Origin: Gelatoporia subvermispora B
Lineage: Eukaryota; Basidiomycota; Agaricomycetes; Polyporales; Gelatoporiaceae
Reading direction: 5' to 3'
DNA: 64,000 bases
Assembly (NCBI GenBank): GCA_000320605.2
Contig: KB445793.1
Coordinates: 1,067,196-1,131,195, forward strand
Shown here: piece by piece, positions 22,285 to 36,505 of the stretch
Layout: each line of letters opens with the position of its first letter
Position numbering within the stretch: the stretch's first letter is position 1
Position numbers and translations under genes: made by a program
Notes under the pieces: generated by a model
What the model saw: the letters and a program-made list of their open reading frames with translations, nothing else
Database searches by the model: none
What the model was told of the DNA's origin: nothing

Positions 22285-23737
22285 ATGTACCGACCGCGAA
22301 TCCTTCCCGAATTATGCGACCGTATCATTGATGCAGTCGCACGATCTGCCGACAAGAAAAGCAAAGCACTCTCGGCGCTCGCACTCACATGTCGAGAGTG
22401 GCTGCCCCGAGTCCGACATCATCGATGGGCCGAAGTAAAGAATCTGTTCGATACGAGGGATAGCTGGCTCGAGTTGTTCGTCCTCGCGCACTTGATTCCC
22501 GAGATCGGACCGTACATCAAAACCGTGAGGATGTGGATAGAAGATCCCGACATGTTCCCGCCGAATGAAGACGTCAAAGGTACCACTGGAAAGCAACCTT
22601 TTCTTGTCTTCGTAAGAGTGGACGATCCCGATACACCTGTGAAAGTCGAAGCAATCCTACGCGAAGACGTGACATCATTTGAAATATTCGAGCCGTTCTT
22701 TGCCAAACTTCTCAACCTCCTTTGTCTTGATCTGTGTTGTTGATTATGTGTGACACCGGATTTCGTCCGCCCATTTTCGCGAGCCCGGTTCCTTCACATC
22801 GATTCGGCCGCATTGTACTCGTGGAAAGACCTGCGCGGGGTGCTCCAGACGCTCCAACACATACGGAAAATCTCCTTCCATCACACAGCATACTTTCCCG
22901 TTGACCCAGACTCGGATTATTCTGTGTCCACCAACGTCGACAATCCTGCACCTTATCTGGACGAGATAGGCATATCCGATTTTCCGGAACTCATGGGAGA
23001 TCTACATAGAGTATTTCTGGCGGGGACTACGCGCTCCTCAACCATAGATCTCAGCATTGGGTGGAATGAGCTTCCTATGCAATTCCGTAGAACATGGCTA
23101 CAGCGCGAACGCCTCATGTTGAGCCGGTATCCGCAGTATGAGCCCAGCTTTCGTCTGGATGGCGGCCGCTATGAACCGTATGCGTACTCCTTGCAAACAA
23201 GTCCGCACCAATGGGCTGACCGATGGCGTTGCAGTGCATATCAATGAACTCGACCCATCGATACGATTTCATGAGGTGGAGCTCATCCCCGCACGGGAGT
23301 ATCCCCTAAACAAGGCGCTTCCCTTCATTCTCTCCTGGCTCACCCAGATCATGCGCGGTGTCAAGATCCTCATAATCAGGCTATGCGCTTCAAACATGGC
23401 TATTGCAGAGTCGCCGGACTGGATCCAGATCACAGAACTCCTTCGGACTAGATTTAAGCGAGTCGAGCAGCTCATTGTGCGATTCCTACCGCCGGAACCC
23501 CTGAATGGCAGCAGCGAGCGCCCGAAGACGTCAACACTGGCAGCCAAGATAGAAAACCAGCTCGGATTCTTCGCCCAGAGAGGGAAGTTGTGATTCGAGA
23601 CTACCGATGATTGCGCTTGTCGTTCGGAAGTGGAGGAGGATAGCATTGAATGGAGGCCACTCGAGCAGTCAGATGACAAGGGGATAGATGGGGACGACGA
23701 GTCGGAAACCGTATGTGCTAACGAGTTGGGTCAATAG
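22285..23737 (+). pseudogene. F-box protein C5, two nonsense codons
   Basis: Subfamily C copy starting MYRPRILPELCDRIIDAV with CREWLPRVRHHRWAEVKN, LFVLAHLIPEIGPYIK, then an in-frame TGA at 22741-22743. The same frame then continues with clear homology (VRPFSRARFLHID, LQHIRKISFHH, APYLDEIGISDFPELMGDLHR, IDLSIGW). Exon 2 (NELDPSIRFHEVELIP) follows a region where the usual GTGAGT donor after an acidic tract is missing. A second TGA at 23591-23593 replaces the CGA arginine codon in GKLRFE of C4, a C-to-T change in a CpG. With two stops and a degraded splice site the gene is almost certainly dead, although homology runs to about 23737. Confidence 0.78.
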
Positions 23738-23901
23738 AGAACCGTTCTTGATGATACCTCCAATATTCTGTTTGAGGTCGGGCGTGCGATGGACAAGTTG
23801 TGCCAATGACGCGAGAGGTGTGAGTTCTATGTCCACAACTGAAAGCCAATGACGCTCAGGTCTCAGACTCATATGAACATGGTACGACGATGTACAAGGC
23901 G

Positions 23902-24025
23902 TCAAAGAAGCCAGGAAGAAGGATGAGATTTCATTGAGTGAACGTCTCGCTGATCGCGGGGATGACCTTCCGCTTGAGGGATTTTGAGTATATTTCGAGA
24001 ATTGTAGTCGGAGAATAGCTCTGTT
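23902..24025 (-). pseudogene. Orphan 3' tail of subfamily A F-box gene (A4)
   Basis: The minus strand reads DYNSRNILKIPQ, matching the C-termini of A1 (DYSSRGVLKLPQ) and A2 (GFSSRNVLKLP), then diverges to a stop. No preceding exon is present. As with A3, it lies convergent to, and just downstream of, a subfamily C gene. Confidence 0.5.
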
Positions 24026-24072
24026 TATATTTGTAGCGCGACCACACACGTAACCATGGCTCCATCAATCTG

Positions 24073-26234
24073 CTACGTCACTTCATCATGATGAGTGTTT
24101 AAGAGATCTACCAAGCCAGGGATTCTGGGGCGATACCGTGCCGCGAACGGAAGAGGATGCGAGATCATGTTATCAGTCATGGCATAGACGTCAATTGGCT
24201 TATCTGGGACTTGCGATATATCGAATGCCCAGAGAAGCAAAGCACAATTGATGAATAAAGACCTATTGATTGAGACGTCAGTCGCAATTTCAGGATGTCA
24301 TCATGAACTCATCATGACAGATACCTTTCGGCGATTTGCTGTCCGGGACATGTCCTATATAGCTGTCAACCCATCGAGTTGGTATTCATACCACGATGCA
24401 CCTCACCTGCGCCCAAATCCGAAACTCGGGAACCTCATGTCAGTCCGAAGCCGACCATTTTCATCGATCCATCTTCGCGGATCAAATACTTCTGGGTCGG
24501 GGAAGACCTCAGGGTCTCGTGATATGGCCCTAGCGCAAAACGTCAGATGACGGACTACATCTCATAATGAGATTTACCAGTGACATCCTAGAACCGCAGA
24601 GCCAGCCGGAATAACGTAGTCGCGCTGTCAATTATCTGTGATGAGAATTGGACAGCTTGAGCCCGTTGTTGCGCACCCAAGCAATGTCTTTTGTAGCCTT
24701 ATGAGCTATTCCTGCACCGGCAAGCTTAAGTAAGACCGAAAAAAATCTAGAAATCTTGATACACACCAAGGACGAATACAGGCTTCCAGCGGGATATCTC
24801 GAGTACGAAGGCTTCTACTTCCGGCAGCATCTCACGATCAGAGAAAGTGGGGACTACGAATGCGAATTACTTAGTTCATTCCTTGGGTAACTTCATCTTT
24901 GAGACTCACTCCGATCTCGGCCAACGACCTCATCTAACTGAGCTTGCACTCGGGCTTGAGCTTCGGGAAAGCAAGCGGCTGCCATGCACGCAACACCGAG
25001 CGATGCAGCGGTCTTTGCATGCTCATGAGCTAGGTCTGTTCCCTTATGTTCAAGCAGAATCACTTACGGTATCGGATCCAGCTCCGAACATAGATCCTAC
25101 CATGTACAGCATCTCGCCTTCCGTGAGACCTAGAGTCTCGTGGTTTTGAAGAAGGTATGTTCCGAAGCATGATCGTGCTTCTCCTTGGTCCTACGGAACC
25201 ATTTTCAACCACGAGTAGCCAAGATAGTGAGGTTCGGCGAACCATCTTTTCCTTGACAATGTTCAACTGCTCCCGGTATAAACCGATTTCCTCCCGGTGC
25301 ATTTTCTTAAGTTTGGACACGAAGAAGGGAACATGCTTGAGGATGGGATACGAGTTGACCAAGTATTGACCCGGAAGTAGAGCTCTACCCATGTTAGAGA
25401 CAGCTCTTTGGATGCCCTTTACCTCTGGGTCTGAATATGATGTTGGTGTAGTCTTGCCGAAAGTAACTTCCATGATGAAGCTCGCCGCATATCTATTGTA
25501 ATAGGGATCGAGGATCTCAGCCTCACCCACAGATTACCATCTAAATAGGAATAATACCTCTTTGCGTGTTCAAGACAGTTGTCCGGATCCTCCAAAATAT
25601 CTAAAATGAATCGCTTGGCGTTCCTCAGCTGCATGGGTTCGTAGGTCACAGCGACACGAGATTGTGTGAGGGCATGCATTGTGCTGTGGCACACGTCAGA
25701 AGGGAAAACAAAACGCTCAAGGCCACCAGAAAGCTCACCCTCTCAGTTTTCGGACGCGATCCTTTCCAGAAGAAAGGAGAAGTCGGAAATCTCCTGAGAT
25801 GATTTCGCCCGCAGCAACCGCCCGAGGACGGTCTGCTAGATCCACTGAATGCTCATTCATGATCTCAACAGCGGCCTATGGGTTCTCTCATCAGGTATGA
25901 GATGCTTATCACAGACAAAGATATGGTTACCTGATATCGTCCGATGACAACAGTAAGACCAGTGCCTTGCTTAACGGTGAAAACTGGCCCATATTCTTGG
26001 CAAAGTGTTTCGTATATTCTGGGTAGGCTATGATGCATGAAAAAGCTTTGTTCGTCCGCAGATGGATCACGTACTATGGGCCAGTGATATTCCTTCCTCT
26101 CCCAAACAGCCGGCTTCTACTAGGTCCAGGAGGAAGCGACGTAGAATAGGCATGAGCCCACTTTAGGTATGTGTAACCAAATGCGCATAGTGCAAACACA
26201 ACAGCCAACGCAGAGAGTGAGGAGATGGAAGACA
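24073..26234 (-). CDS. Cytochrome P450 monooxygenase
   Basis: Multi-exon heme-thiolate monooxygenase anchored to the ER by an N-terminal helix (MSSISSLSALAVVFALCAFG) followed by the hinge SLPPGP. Conserved parts in order: C-helix KDRVRKLR, KRYAASFIMEVTFGKTTPT (formed across an intron), I-helix FGAGSDT, K-helix LEISRWKP with ExxR, the PEVFDPRRW region, and the heme loop FGFGRRTCPGQQ, where the cysteine is the heme ligand; an intron splits the loop within RR. It ends HHDEVT. Apparent frame breaks after PPGP and after HAK disappear when introns are spliced (for example GTAGAA to CATAG near 26105). The KTTPTSYSDPEV stretch resembles polypore-expanded P450 families such as CYP5037/CYP5035; that assignment is from memory. 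Substrate unknown. Confidence 0.85.
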
Positions 26235-27499
26235 TGTCATCAAGAATGAACTGCCCGGGAGCAATCTTAGCGCACTATCGACCCGCCCGCGATATGGACT
26301 TTATGTGCAATGGCCGCCGAATCATGAGGGCGCGGCGGGGCGCGGCGTTGATGGAAATGATCATACGAAGGTAAGTTAGTCGGAGTCTCACATGACAATT
26401 GAGAGTCGCCACTATCACCTCGTCACTTGGCCTGGGAAGCCCCCGGGGAGGAATGGGCACACCAAAGCAGGCGCCAACCAAGTCGGACATTGCCAGCGGA
26501 CGCTCAAGACGGTGCACCGATGTGCCTCTATAGACTGGCTGGCGCCAGGGATACAGTTCTGCCTTGCCTTCGCTCAAACTCCCGAAGAGTTGGCTTAACG
26601 CCTAATCAACCCAGGTCATCTGAGGATCTCGCCTTTCATATTATGATGCCTGCTTCGCAAAGCGATTCGGTGGCCAGACACGGGGTGCTAGGGCTTGGAA
26701 TACATTGTGATGAGCTAAGTCTACGGTATACAGAGTGAATGGGCCATAGGCAAGAATACCCTCGCGCGTAATGGTTTCAAGGTGAGAGAGAATGAGCAGA
26801 AATAGTTTCGGCGCGAGTCTGAGCAGTCCAAGAAGCCGGGGATACGGCTGGCGATATTGATCTCGAGAACTCATGAATGAAGTATAGAGTAGGGCTTGCC
26901 GCGTCTAGTATATCCTCTTGACCACGAAGCTCTTCCTGTTGGCTGCTATTCGAATGAACGAGACCGAACGGAGCAGACCCAATATCGCGCGCAACTAGGC
27001 GCTCGAGGACCGATAGTAAGCGATTAAGCGCTGCCAAAGGTATCGGTCACGTGAAGAGAAGCGTAGACATAATTATCATGTTTTTGAGTTTGGACGATCC
27101 TCAGTCTTTCCTGTCTTCCGAGATGTGATGGTCTTATGAAATATGTCCGCGAATCGCGTTCTCGACCCTTACTCCAGTGGCGGATTGGAAATGAACTAGA
27201 CTATGCTCAGAACCTGGCTCGCCGCCCTCATGCGACCGTACCGCGTGACGAATCCAACTCGCCAACAGCATGCTTCGCGATCTCAGAAGTAGTGCGCCGT
27301 CCGTATGCTGGCTCTCGCTTCGGATAACATGCATTATGTGGCATACAGAAATCCCCGTTGTAGCGGAGCCTCATGGTCATTTATCCGCGCTACGAATTGA
27401 CGAACGGCATTCGCAACGAGTTATAATTCGGACCAAGTCAGCCTCTCCCCTGCAGGCCTGATCGTGTCTCATCTGGTCTCTTGTTCGTGACATCTGGCC
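26235..27499. other. Intergenic with a short ORF and a TCACGTGA site
   Basis: Mostly empty. A minus-strand ATG frame (26641-26874, 77 aa, beginning MSSRDQYRQPYPRLLG) has protein-like hydrophobic composition but matches nothing I know. A TCACGTGA octamer lies at 27047-27054, about 450 bp before the chitinase start. Confidence 0.35.
26641..26874 (-). CDS. Hypothetical 77-aa ORF
   Basis: ATG-initiated frame rich in Leu and aromatic residues (LLRLAPKLFLLILSHLETI), ending FAKQAS. I do not recognise it. It has no splice signals I trust and no paralogue in the window. It may be a real short gene, an exon of an unrecognised gene, or chance. Confidence 0.2.
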   Translation of the reverse strand: MSSRDQYRQPYPRLLGLLRLAPKLFLLILSHLETITREGILAYGPFTLYTVDLAHHNVFQALAPRVWPPNRFAKQAS

Positions 27500-28962
27500 A
27501 TGTTTTTGTCCTGGTTGCTACTCCTCGCTGGTTCTGTTCTGACTGTGTTTGGAACGCCAGTAGATCAGGGCTCTCACTTTCTGGACAAAAGAGCCACCGA
27601 TAAGGTGTCCGCAGCATGGTACGCTGGCTGGCACTCTGAGGACTTTCCTCTTTCCAAAGTGAGCTGGGAGAAGTATACACATCTGATTTACTCCTTTGCG
27701 TGAGTACAAGCTCTTGGCTCTTGCGAACATCGACTGAGCTGTTGAGGTACTGACAGCATCACTGAGCCTGACGTTCACACGATCTCTCTGAGTGGTTCGG
27801 ACGGAAAGGTGTTGCCTCAATTTGTGAAGACTGCGCATGAAAATGTACGTGAAGAGCGGCCTGAGTTGGTCCAAATGTTGACATCTCAATTAGGGAGTAA
27901 AAGCAATCTTGTCTGTCGGCGGCTGGGGCGGCTCTCAATGGTTCTCCTCTAACGTAGGCTCGGCAAAGAATCGAACTGCATTCGTCAAGACCGTCACCGA
28001 CTTTGCTACCAAATACGATCTGGATGGACTAGATTTTGAGTGAGTTGACATTCCTTTTGCCCACCAATGCTTCATATAGGTATCCAGCTGGGAATATCCA
28101 GGTGAACAAGGGATCGGCTGCAATGTCGTATCCCCTCACGACACAAACAACTTCCTTTCCTTCCTGCAAGAGCTCCGCGCGGACCCCATCGGCGAGAAGC
28201 TCATCCTCTCTGCGCCCACGCCCGTCACCGTCTGGAGCGACGCGTCCGGCAACCCGTCCACCGATGTCTCCGGGTTCGCCGACGTGCTTGACTGGATCGA
28301 GATCATGGACTACGACGTCTGGGGTTCCTGGGATAGCACCGTCGGGCCCAACTCGCCTCTTAATGACACGTGCGCACCCGCAGCCGACCAGGGTGGCAGC
28401 GCCGCGAGCGCGGCCAAGCTCTGGGAGGCGGCCGGCTTCCCCTCGAGCAAGATCGTCCTCGGCGTCGCCTCGTATGGGCACTCGTTCTTCGTGCCCGCCT
28501 CTGATGCCTTCACTTGCGCGGGGTGCAGCACGCTCAAGGCGTTCCCAGCGTATGACGCGGCGAAGCAGCCCTTGGGCGATAAGTGGGACAACCTGACCAA
28601 CGTGGACCAGTGCGGCGCGGTCAGCGGGCCGTCGGGCGTGTTCGACTTCTTCGGCTTGATCGATGGAGGGTTCCTCAATCCGGACGGCTCTGTCGCGTCG
28701 GGCATAGATTATCGATTTGACTCGTGCAGCCAGACCGTATGTACCTCGAAATGGTGTCTTTGGGAGGAATGCTGACGATCGTTCACAGGCCTATGTATAC
28801 AATGCCACGTCATCAGTGATGGTTTCATTCGACAATGCGCAGGCGTTCGCGGCCAAAGGCAACTTCATCAAATCGAGCAATCTCCGCGGTTTTGCGATCT
28901 GGGAAGCAGGAGGCGACTCGAACGATATATTGCTGGACTCAATTCGGAAAGCAATGCTGTGA
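27500..28962 (+). CDS. Secreted chitinase, GH18
   Basis: Class V-type GH18 chitinase of 418 aa from five exons; introns 27700-27756, 27845-27893, 28040-28087 and 28737-28788. Signal peptide MFLSWLLLLAGSVLTVFGTP followed by a dibasic site (DKR). Glycosidase motifs: AAWYAGWH, ILSVGGWGG (substrate-binding beta strand 3), and the catalytic DGLDFDWEYPG in which the last E is the acid/base; it is formed only when intron 3 is spliced at TATCCAG. IEIMDYDVWG and the late W in FAIWEAGGD complete the barrel. No chitin-binding module is visible. It hydrolyses beta-1,4 GlcNAc polymers, either in its own wall during growth or in competitors and insect debris. Confidence 0.93.
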
Positions 28963-29084
28963 CAGTGTACAAATACAAGACTTCTGCGATGGCATGGGGG
29001 ATACGGCAGCAGTGTACAAGGAAGCATGTGTACATCAGAAATGTTGGGGTTACAACAGGATGCTGGGATATAGGTTACATGGTG

Positions 29085-31036
29085 TCAGTTTGTCGCCGGA
29101 CGATCTAGTGGAGGATGTGGTCGCTTAATGAGGTCCAGTTCGTTGATATCGACCCCGTCGAATGGTCGATCCGCGACTTCCTGCGACTCAAGCTCTCTCT
29201 TCTTGAGATAGAGGTGTAGAAGCTCGATGCCATCCTTGAACTGCTCACATCAGTCAAACATCATGCCAACGCACATTGACTGAAAACTTACTATGCAGAA
29301 GATGCCCATACCCCACATATTCCTCCACCTGTGGTACCCGAGATGTCAGTTACAATAAGCGGATGGAGGCATTCACGAGGGCGCACCATACGGGATCGCT
29401 CTCAGCCCAAGCGCGCGTTCCACAGGCAATCAATTTGAGTGAGCCCCATATGTCTATTCCGTCGGGAGAACTCAGGAGCGGCTTTCTCAGACGGGCGATG
29501 TCTGACTTTTGCAGGGGAGGCTTGATGGCCAAAAAGCGGTACAGCATGCTTGACCGGTCAGCCAAGCGATAGAGTATGGAACCCATGAAGTTCGCGATCG
29601 CAGGCATGGCCAAAGAGCCACACGCGAAGCGCATGAGAGAGAAGCTGGCGCGATACAGGATGACCTGCGCGGCAACCGCGGGGTTATTCTCGTCTCGCTC
29701 CTGATTTTGGTTCGCCGCGCCCGCTTGCTGCACATTCTGATTCGCATTCCCGTCGGCGGGACGCCCTAAGGCAGCGACCCCAGGAGGCAACCCGTGAATA
29801 GCTGCCCACGTCGGCAGAATGGGGAACGTGGATGGCATACCCAGGAGCCACCGCCGGAATTCGTACAGTCCCAAGCGGTACAGTCCTGTTACGAGCGGAT
29901 ACAAAGCCGTGACCATAATAGGAGAAGGGGGCCAAGAGACCAGAGGGCCGAATATGCTATCTTCGTACCGACGGCCCCAGGGATTGCTCAGCATGCTCCA
30001 CAAGCTGCGGGGCCCACGCGCAGGAGGGGTGGCCGACCACGCGAGGAAGAGCGGCGCAACCGAGAGTGCGTCGAAACCAGGTCTGCGGAGCTCGATGAGA
30101 CGAGATGCTATCATCGGTAGGAACAAACGAGCATGCGATGGCCAGTTTCCAGGATCTCGCGTCAATATCAGGCTGAACCTGCGAGCAATCCTGTAAGTAC
30201 GATACCTGCTGAGGTCGAAAGTCACCCTACATTTGTTCCCCAAACATCTGCTTGAACGCCCAAACGCCGTATCTTGTACTAACTTCAACGATCACTTGGA
30301 AGGCAGATCAGCTCAGGCCCGCCACGCACTGGAGCAGCTATGGACTCACCTTTTCCAGTTTCATAGGCTCCTATTAATCCCGTAGCGACAAGGGGTACCA
30401 GTACGGTATATTTCCCAAACGTGGACATAGTGTCATTTGCGCTATCCAGGAACCTCAGGAGCAGTGGCCTATCGCTCCGCAGAACGTACTTGAATTTGCA
30501 CTGAGGGCACTCGGAGTGGTTTGCTGCTCGAGATGGGTGCTCCTGCGCCCCTTGCATCCACTGCAGCAAGCAAGTCGTGTGTGCGATCAGGGTACACCGG
30601 CATGGATGCACCCATTGTCGCGGTGGGTCCGATGGCTCTGAGATTACAACTGAGATTACGACTTTGTCAAAAGAAATTGACCGCTTACCATCAAAGCTTT
30701 CCTCCTCACAGCAAATATAGCATCGCTTGACCTGCATCGGGTGTAAACGCGTGCAAGACACCGTTAACCATCCGGTCTGCCTACTCGTAGGTCGTCTATA
30801 GTTGGCATCTGAGGGATTTCTCCATTCTTGATGGCTTCAGGATGCGAAGGGGATTGTACAGGGGGTGTTGGGCCGATATCAGGTACGCTAGTGGCAGTGG
30901 ATTCTTCATGAACAGAGGGCTGGATAGGCTCCTCTCTGTCGCTCAAATCAATGGTAGAAGTCACAGCCGGTTCTTCACTGTTGCTGGAAGAACCAGGAAT
31001 CGGATCCAGGCTATCGGATGATGGCTCAAGTTGCAT
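29085..31036 (-). CDS. RING-CH (MARCH-type) membrane E3 ubiquitin ligase
   Basis: 547-aa model from seven exons; introns 30732-30784, 30638-30688, 30295-30349, 30191-30230 (only 40 nt), 29329-29386 and 29241-29291. After an acidic, Ser/Pro-rich N-terminus comes a C4HC3 RING-CH domain: CYICC, then HPCRCTLIAHTTCLLQWM and ECPQCKFKY, the last Cys pair closing the zinc sites. Downstream are hydrophobic segments (YTVLVPLVATGLIGAY, SLILTRDP onward, ILYRASFSLMRFACGSLAM, WGMGIFCIFKDGIELLHLYL), consistent with an organelle-membrane ligase that ubiquitinates membrane substrates. The last three exons are supported by a conserved-looking ending (KRELESQEVADRPFDGVDI). The first in-frame ATG is at 31036. 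It sits between chitinase and glucoamylase with no evident functional link. Confidence 0.85.
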
Positions 31037-31680
31037 CGGGCTGAGCAAAGCACTTCAGGATGTCGTGGTTGTCGGCGTGCTCGCTAAGACGCATTACTAG
31101 CGAGCGCTACCCCGGGCTGCGCTGCGCACACGTTCTCCCAAGCTATCTGTCTGGACCTTCGATACGACCAATTGCAGGTATTTGTGTACACTTCATTGCG
31201 AACATACGAAATCATTATTCTGTAGGCATCTGGCCTCGCTTAGTTTCCACATGCCCAACTCGTGAAGAAACGGCTCGAAATAGCCACTGTCGACTCGAGG
31301 GTCAGAAAGGCGAAGATCGCCATGTGCCTTCAAGTTGGGATCACCCGACATTCACGCCATCTCAATATGCTCGTACCAGTTTCGCTTCATACCGGTGAAC
31401 AGCGCCTCTAGAGTTACCGGGCGGAGCTCGGTGGTCAGTCGTCCTCTTCTCCGCGCTGCGAGCCATGTATGGTCTTCATCACATGGCCTCCGGCTCTGCA
31501 GCGACCATGTGGAGGGGGCTTGTTCACCTCCATGGTGCTGTCCCCGTCACTCCAGCGATGCATGATGGTCGTTGGGCGTTCCATGCGTACGTGAGCTGCG
31601 TTACAGCGAAGCGAACATGAAGAACCATCGTCCTGACGTCGGTATGCAGCAATGCCGGGACCATGCAGCGCGCTCTGGGA

Positions 31681-31686
31681 TATAAA
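31681..31686 (+). promoter_or_regulatory. TATA box of glucoamylase
   Basis: TATAAA located 37 bp before the start codon, implying a very short 5' leader. Confidence 0.5.
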
Positions 31687-31717
31687 GTTCCCAACATTTC
31701 CAGAGTTGAACACCATC

Positions 31718-33899
<2,182 letters not shown>

Positions 33900-34090
33900 G
33901 CGCCTTGTGGACAAACGACGACTCTCGGACACTGTATTCTACTCATACAGAATTGATGGGAACACTACTATACACGACGAGACAATGCTAATCAGACCAC
34001 CAGAATCGTGAAAAGTCATAACAATATGTGACAATCCTCCCGATGCTTCAGCGTTTGCCCTCTGAACTGTGAGCGTGACATTTGCTCACT

Positions 34091-36505
34091 CTAGAACATG
34101 CCCATCGGGACCTGCTCTCCGTCTGCCCCCGTGTGAATCTCCCAGTCGGTTTCGTCGTATTCGGAGGCTCCTGTGAATGTTTCGTTTGGTGCATACCACC
34201 AGAGGGTGGTTACGCCAACCGGGAACGTGTACGTCGCCTGCCATTAAACTGCCATTAGACCTGCTACGCCGAACCACGCCAGCATCACCACTCAAGTACT
34301 CAACGTACCTGCATACCCCGGAATTCAATCGTCGTCTGAATAGGGGTCGGGTCCCAGCTCCCGTCCGGGCTGTCCCACCTTCTCGCACGCCGATCAGCTC
34401 GACGATGCCAGCGCACGAGACAAGACGCACCAATTCAGGACGACGAGGCTGTAGCGGAGCCAATCTGTCGGATTCACTCGCCCGGTCACGTAGGCGATGA
34501 CCTTAAGGCCGTAGTTCAACGAGCCACCGACGCTGAAGCCGATGCGCTTGCCCCAAGGCCCACCCACATCGCGAGGTAGAATGGCCTTAGACGCCTGGCC
34601 CATTGCATAGACTGGTGATTCTTTCAGTTCGCGCTACGAGCGTCATGATGGAACAAGACACTCACACTCTTGGTTCACACTCCAGGTGCCATTGCTATTG
34701 ACTGTGACGACTGGACGGCATGGTGTGCCGCAGCTTGTAGTACCCGGCAGCTTCGGTTCCCCGTTGCCATCGAGTGCGAAGTTCCACATCAAACCATTGT
34801 GAGAGTTGTACTGAGGGCCACCAATGAAGCTAGATGGAGACGAATTTCAGCTGGTGTTCGAAAGGCCGAACAATTCAACACAATCACAGGTTTTCCATAT
34901 ACCACTGTCGTGGCAAATGATGCAATTAGTCTACAAATCGACCCACTGGAGCTCACTGATGCATACCTTTATGTCACTCCACCAGTCACTTCCGTAAGTA
35001 CCCGAACATTCCGTAAGGTAGATTTCCTTCGTCGGATAGGCAGTATGGTAGTCCTGCTGCTCGCTCACGTTACCAGAGTAACAGTGGAAGGAGACACCAG
35101 AGAATGCACTCTCTGCGTCCTCCATCTATCAGAGTTCGCAGAAGTGTATGATCAGAACGATCGAAAGCAGAAGGAATTAGGTACGCACAAGTTCGATGGG
35201 ATATCCCTCGGCGTCGTCCCAATTGTGCTCATAACCGACGATCTTCGTCCCCGAAAACCCATTGCTGTTCATCAGGCTGCGCAGAGTAGTACCTACCTGT
35301 GCTTCCTGCGATGCAGAGAGTAAGCATGTTGGATACGACGGGTTGGAATTCTCCGGTTCGTTCTGTTCATGAATTTCGAAATACGTGCGTGTGAGGAATC
35401 TTTCGCAGTGATCAGCAAAATTCCACTGACCTGAATACCGATAGCGTAAACCGAAACTCCTTTGCTCTGGAAACCCTGCAGACACTTCAGCAAGTAGTTT
35501 GCATCTAGGAGATTCGTACAATCGCTGTCAGTCGAGAATCACGTGGTTTACACTGATTCTGTCACTGACAGACGGTCGAATATTGCGAAAGGAAGCTTCC
35601 GCCGTTCATCGTGCCACTGTCCTTCATCCATCCAGGCTTTGAAAGTGGCATCATCAGCAACACAATTTCGGGAACATCTCGGCCAGACGCACTGGGGACC
35701 ACGGGACAATATGGATTCTCAAAACATTGTTGATGCTCTTGATATCATCCAGTACTTCGAACACGTTTGACGGTGTCTGATCAATGTTGAAGCTGCTGAG
35801 TGAGGTGTCACCGCTGACGTCGTCATAGCTGTAGACTAAGACTCCCGTATCAGATGCGACGCGGTGCCATCTAACAATGTATTCTGGAGCTCACCGCTCG
35901 CAGAGAAGTCGGATGCTCCGAGAGGGATCCGGATGTAAGAGAATCCAGCTGAGTTTGCACCATCCGTCGCTGAGTAAGGTAATTAGTTCCTGTTGGAATT
36001 CTGCATACATTCGAGAGCGATCATCACCATTGAACAGATAATCCAGTAGGTCCCAGTATGCCCCCGAATTCTGCGACTATGGTAGAGGCAGATGATGAGA
36101 GGTCGACATCGAAACATGCGAGCGATGCTCACCTTGAGATTGCTCAAGATTTCGGCAGAAGAGTCAGCTTCAACGTCAACGTAGTGTCAGAGAACGTCAG
36201 CGATATGTCGAAGAACTGCCGTTACTTAGGGATGCCCCGAACCCCCAGACAGACTGGTACGTGGATGAGTCGTCAATGTCAATATCAGCTGCTCCGATTG
36301 CCCCAGGAGAGACGAAATTGATAGGACTGTCTGGCGCAAGGTTGGTATATGTGAAGAGTGACGAGCGGTCCCAGGTGGTCGCCCACTATGACGCCGTGAG
36401 CATCTTCCATCAGTCGTAAGGGAAGATACGCACGATGTCCCAAATTTGCTGAGACGCAACCGGTGCAGCAAGACCGACACACAAGGCCACGATACGAGGA
36501 ATCAT
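34091..36505 (-). CDS. Secreted GH30 glucanase (beta-1,6-glucanase-like)
   Basis: Multi-exon GH30 family glycosidase. Signal peptide MIPRIVALCVGLAAPVAS, then ATTWDRSSLFTYTNLAP, SPGAIGAADI, the WGFGASLSNG strand, YIRIPLGASDFSAS, VYSYDDVSGDTSLSSFNI, IVPWSPPGWMKDSGTMNGG, the acid/base Glu in QNEPENSNPSYPTC, GYEHNWDDA, and the nucleophile Glu in YLTECSGTYGSDWWSD. The C-terminal beta domain includes LDGNGEPKLPGTTSCGTPC and RIGFSVGGSLNYGLKV, and the protein ends QVPMGMF. Fungal relatives act on beta-1,6-glucan or other beta-glucans, so wall turnover or mycoparasitic use is plausible; the exact substrate is inference. Re-reading showed no frameshift in the 5' exons. I have not fixed every intron boundary. 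Confidence 0.88.

Noticed and set aside
22741..22743. In-frame TGA of F-box C5 as a recoded (selenocysteine or readthrough) codon
   Set aside because: A second TGA and a degraded splice donor in the same copy indicate a pseudogene, and fungi generally lack selenocysteine insertion.
26060..26140. Apparent frame break after the PPGP hinge of the P450 ending at 24073
   Set aside because: A GTAGAA to CATAG intron of about 48 nt restores the frame, and downstream motifs are intact.
28031..28110. GH18 chitinase seeming to lack the last Asp of its catalytic motif
   Set aside because: Using the acceptor at 28087 instead of 28079 gives the complete DGLDFDWE motif and keeps the downstream frame.
36240..36400. 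Suspected frameshifts in the 5' exons of the GH30 gene
   Set aside because: On re-reading the bases, the frame INFVSPGAIG to SVWGFGASL is continuous; the first impression was a copying error.
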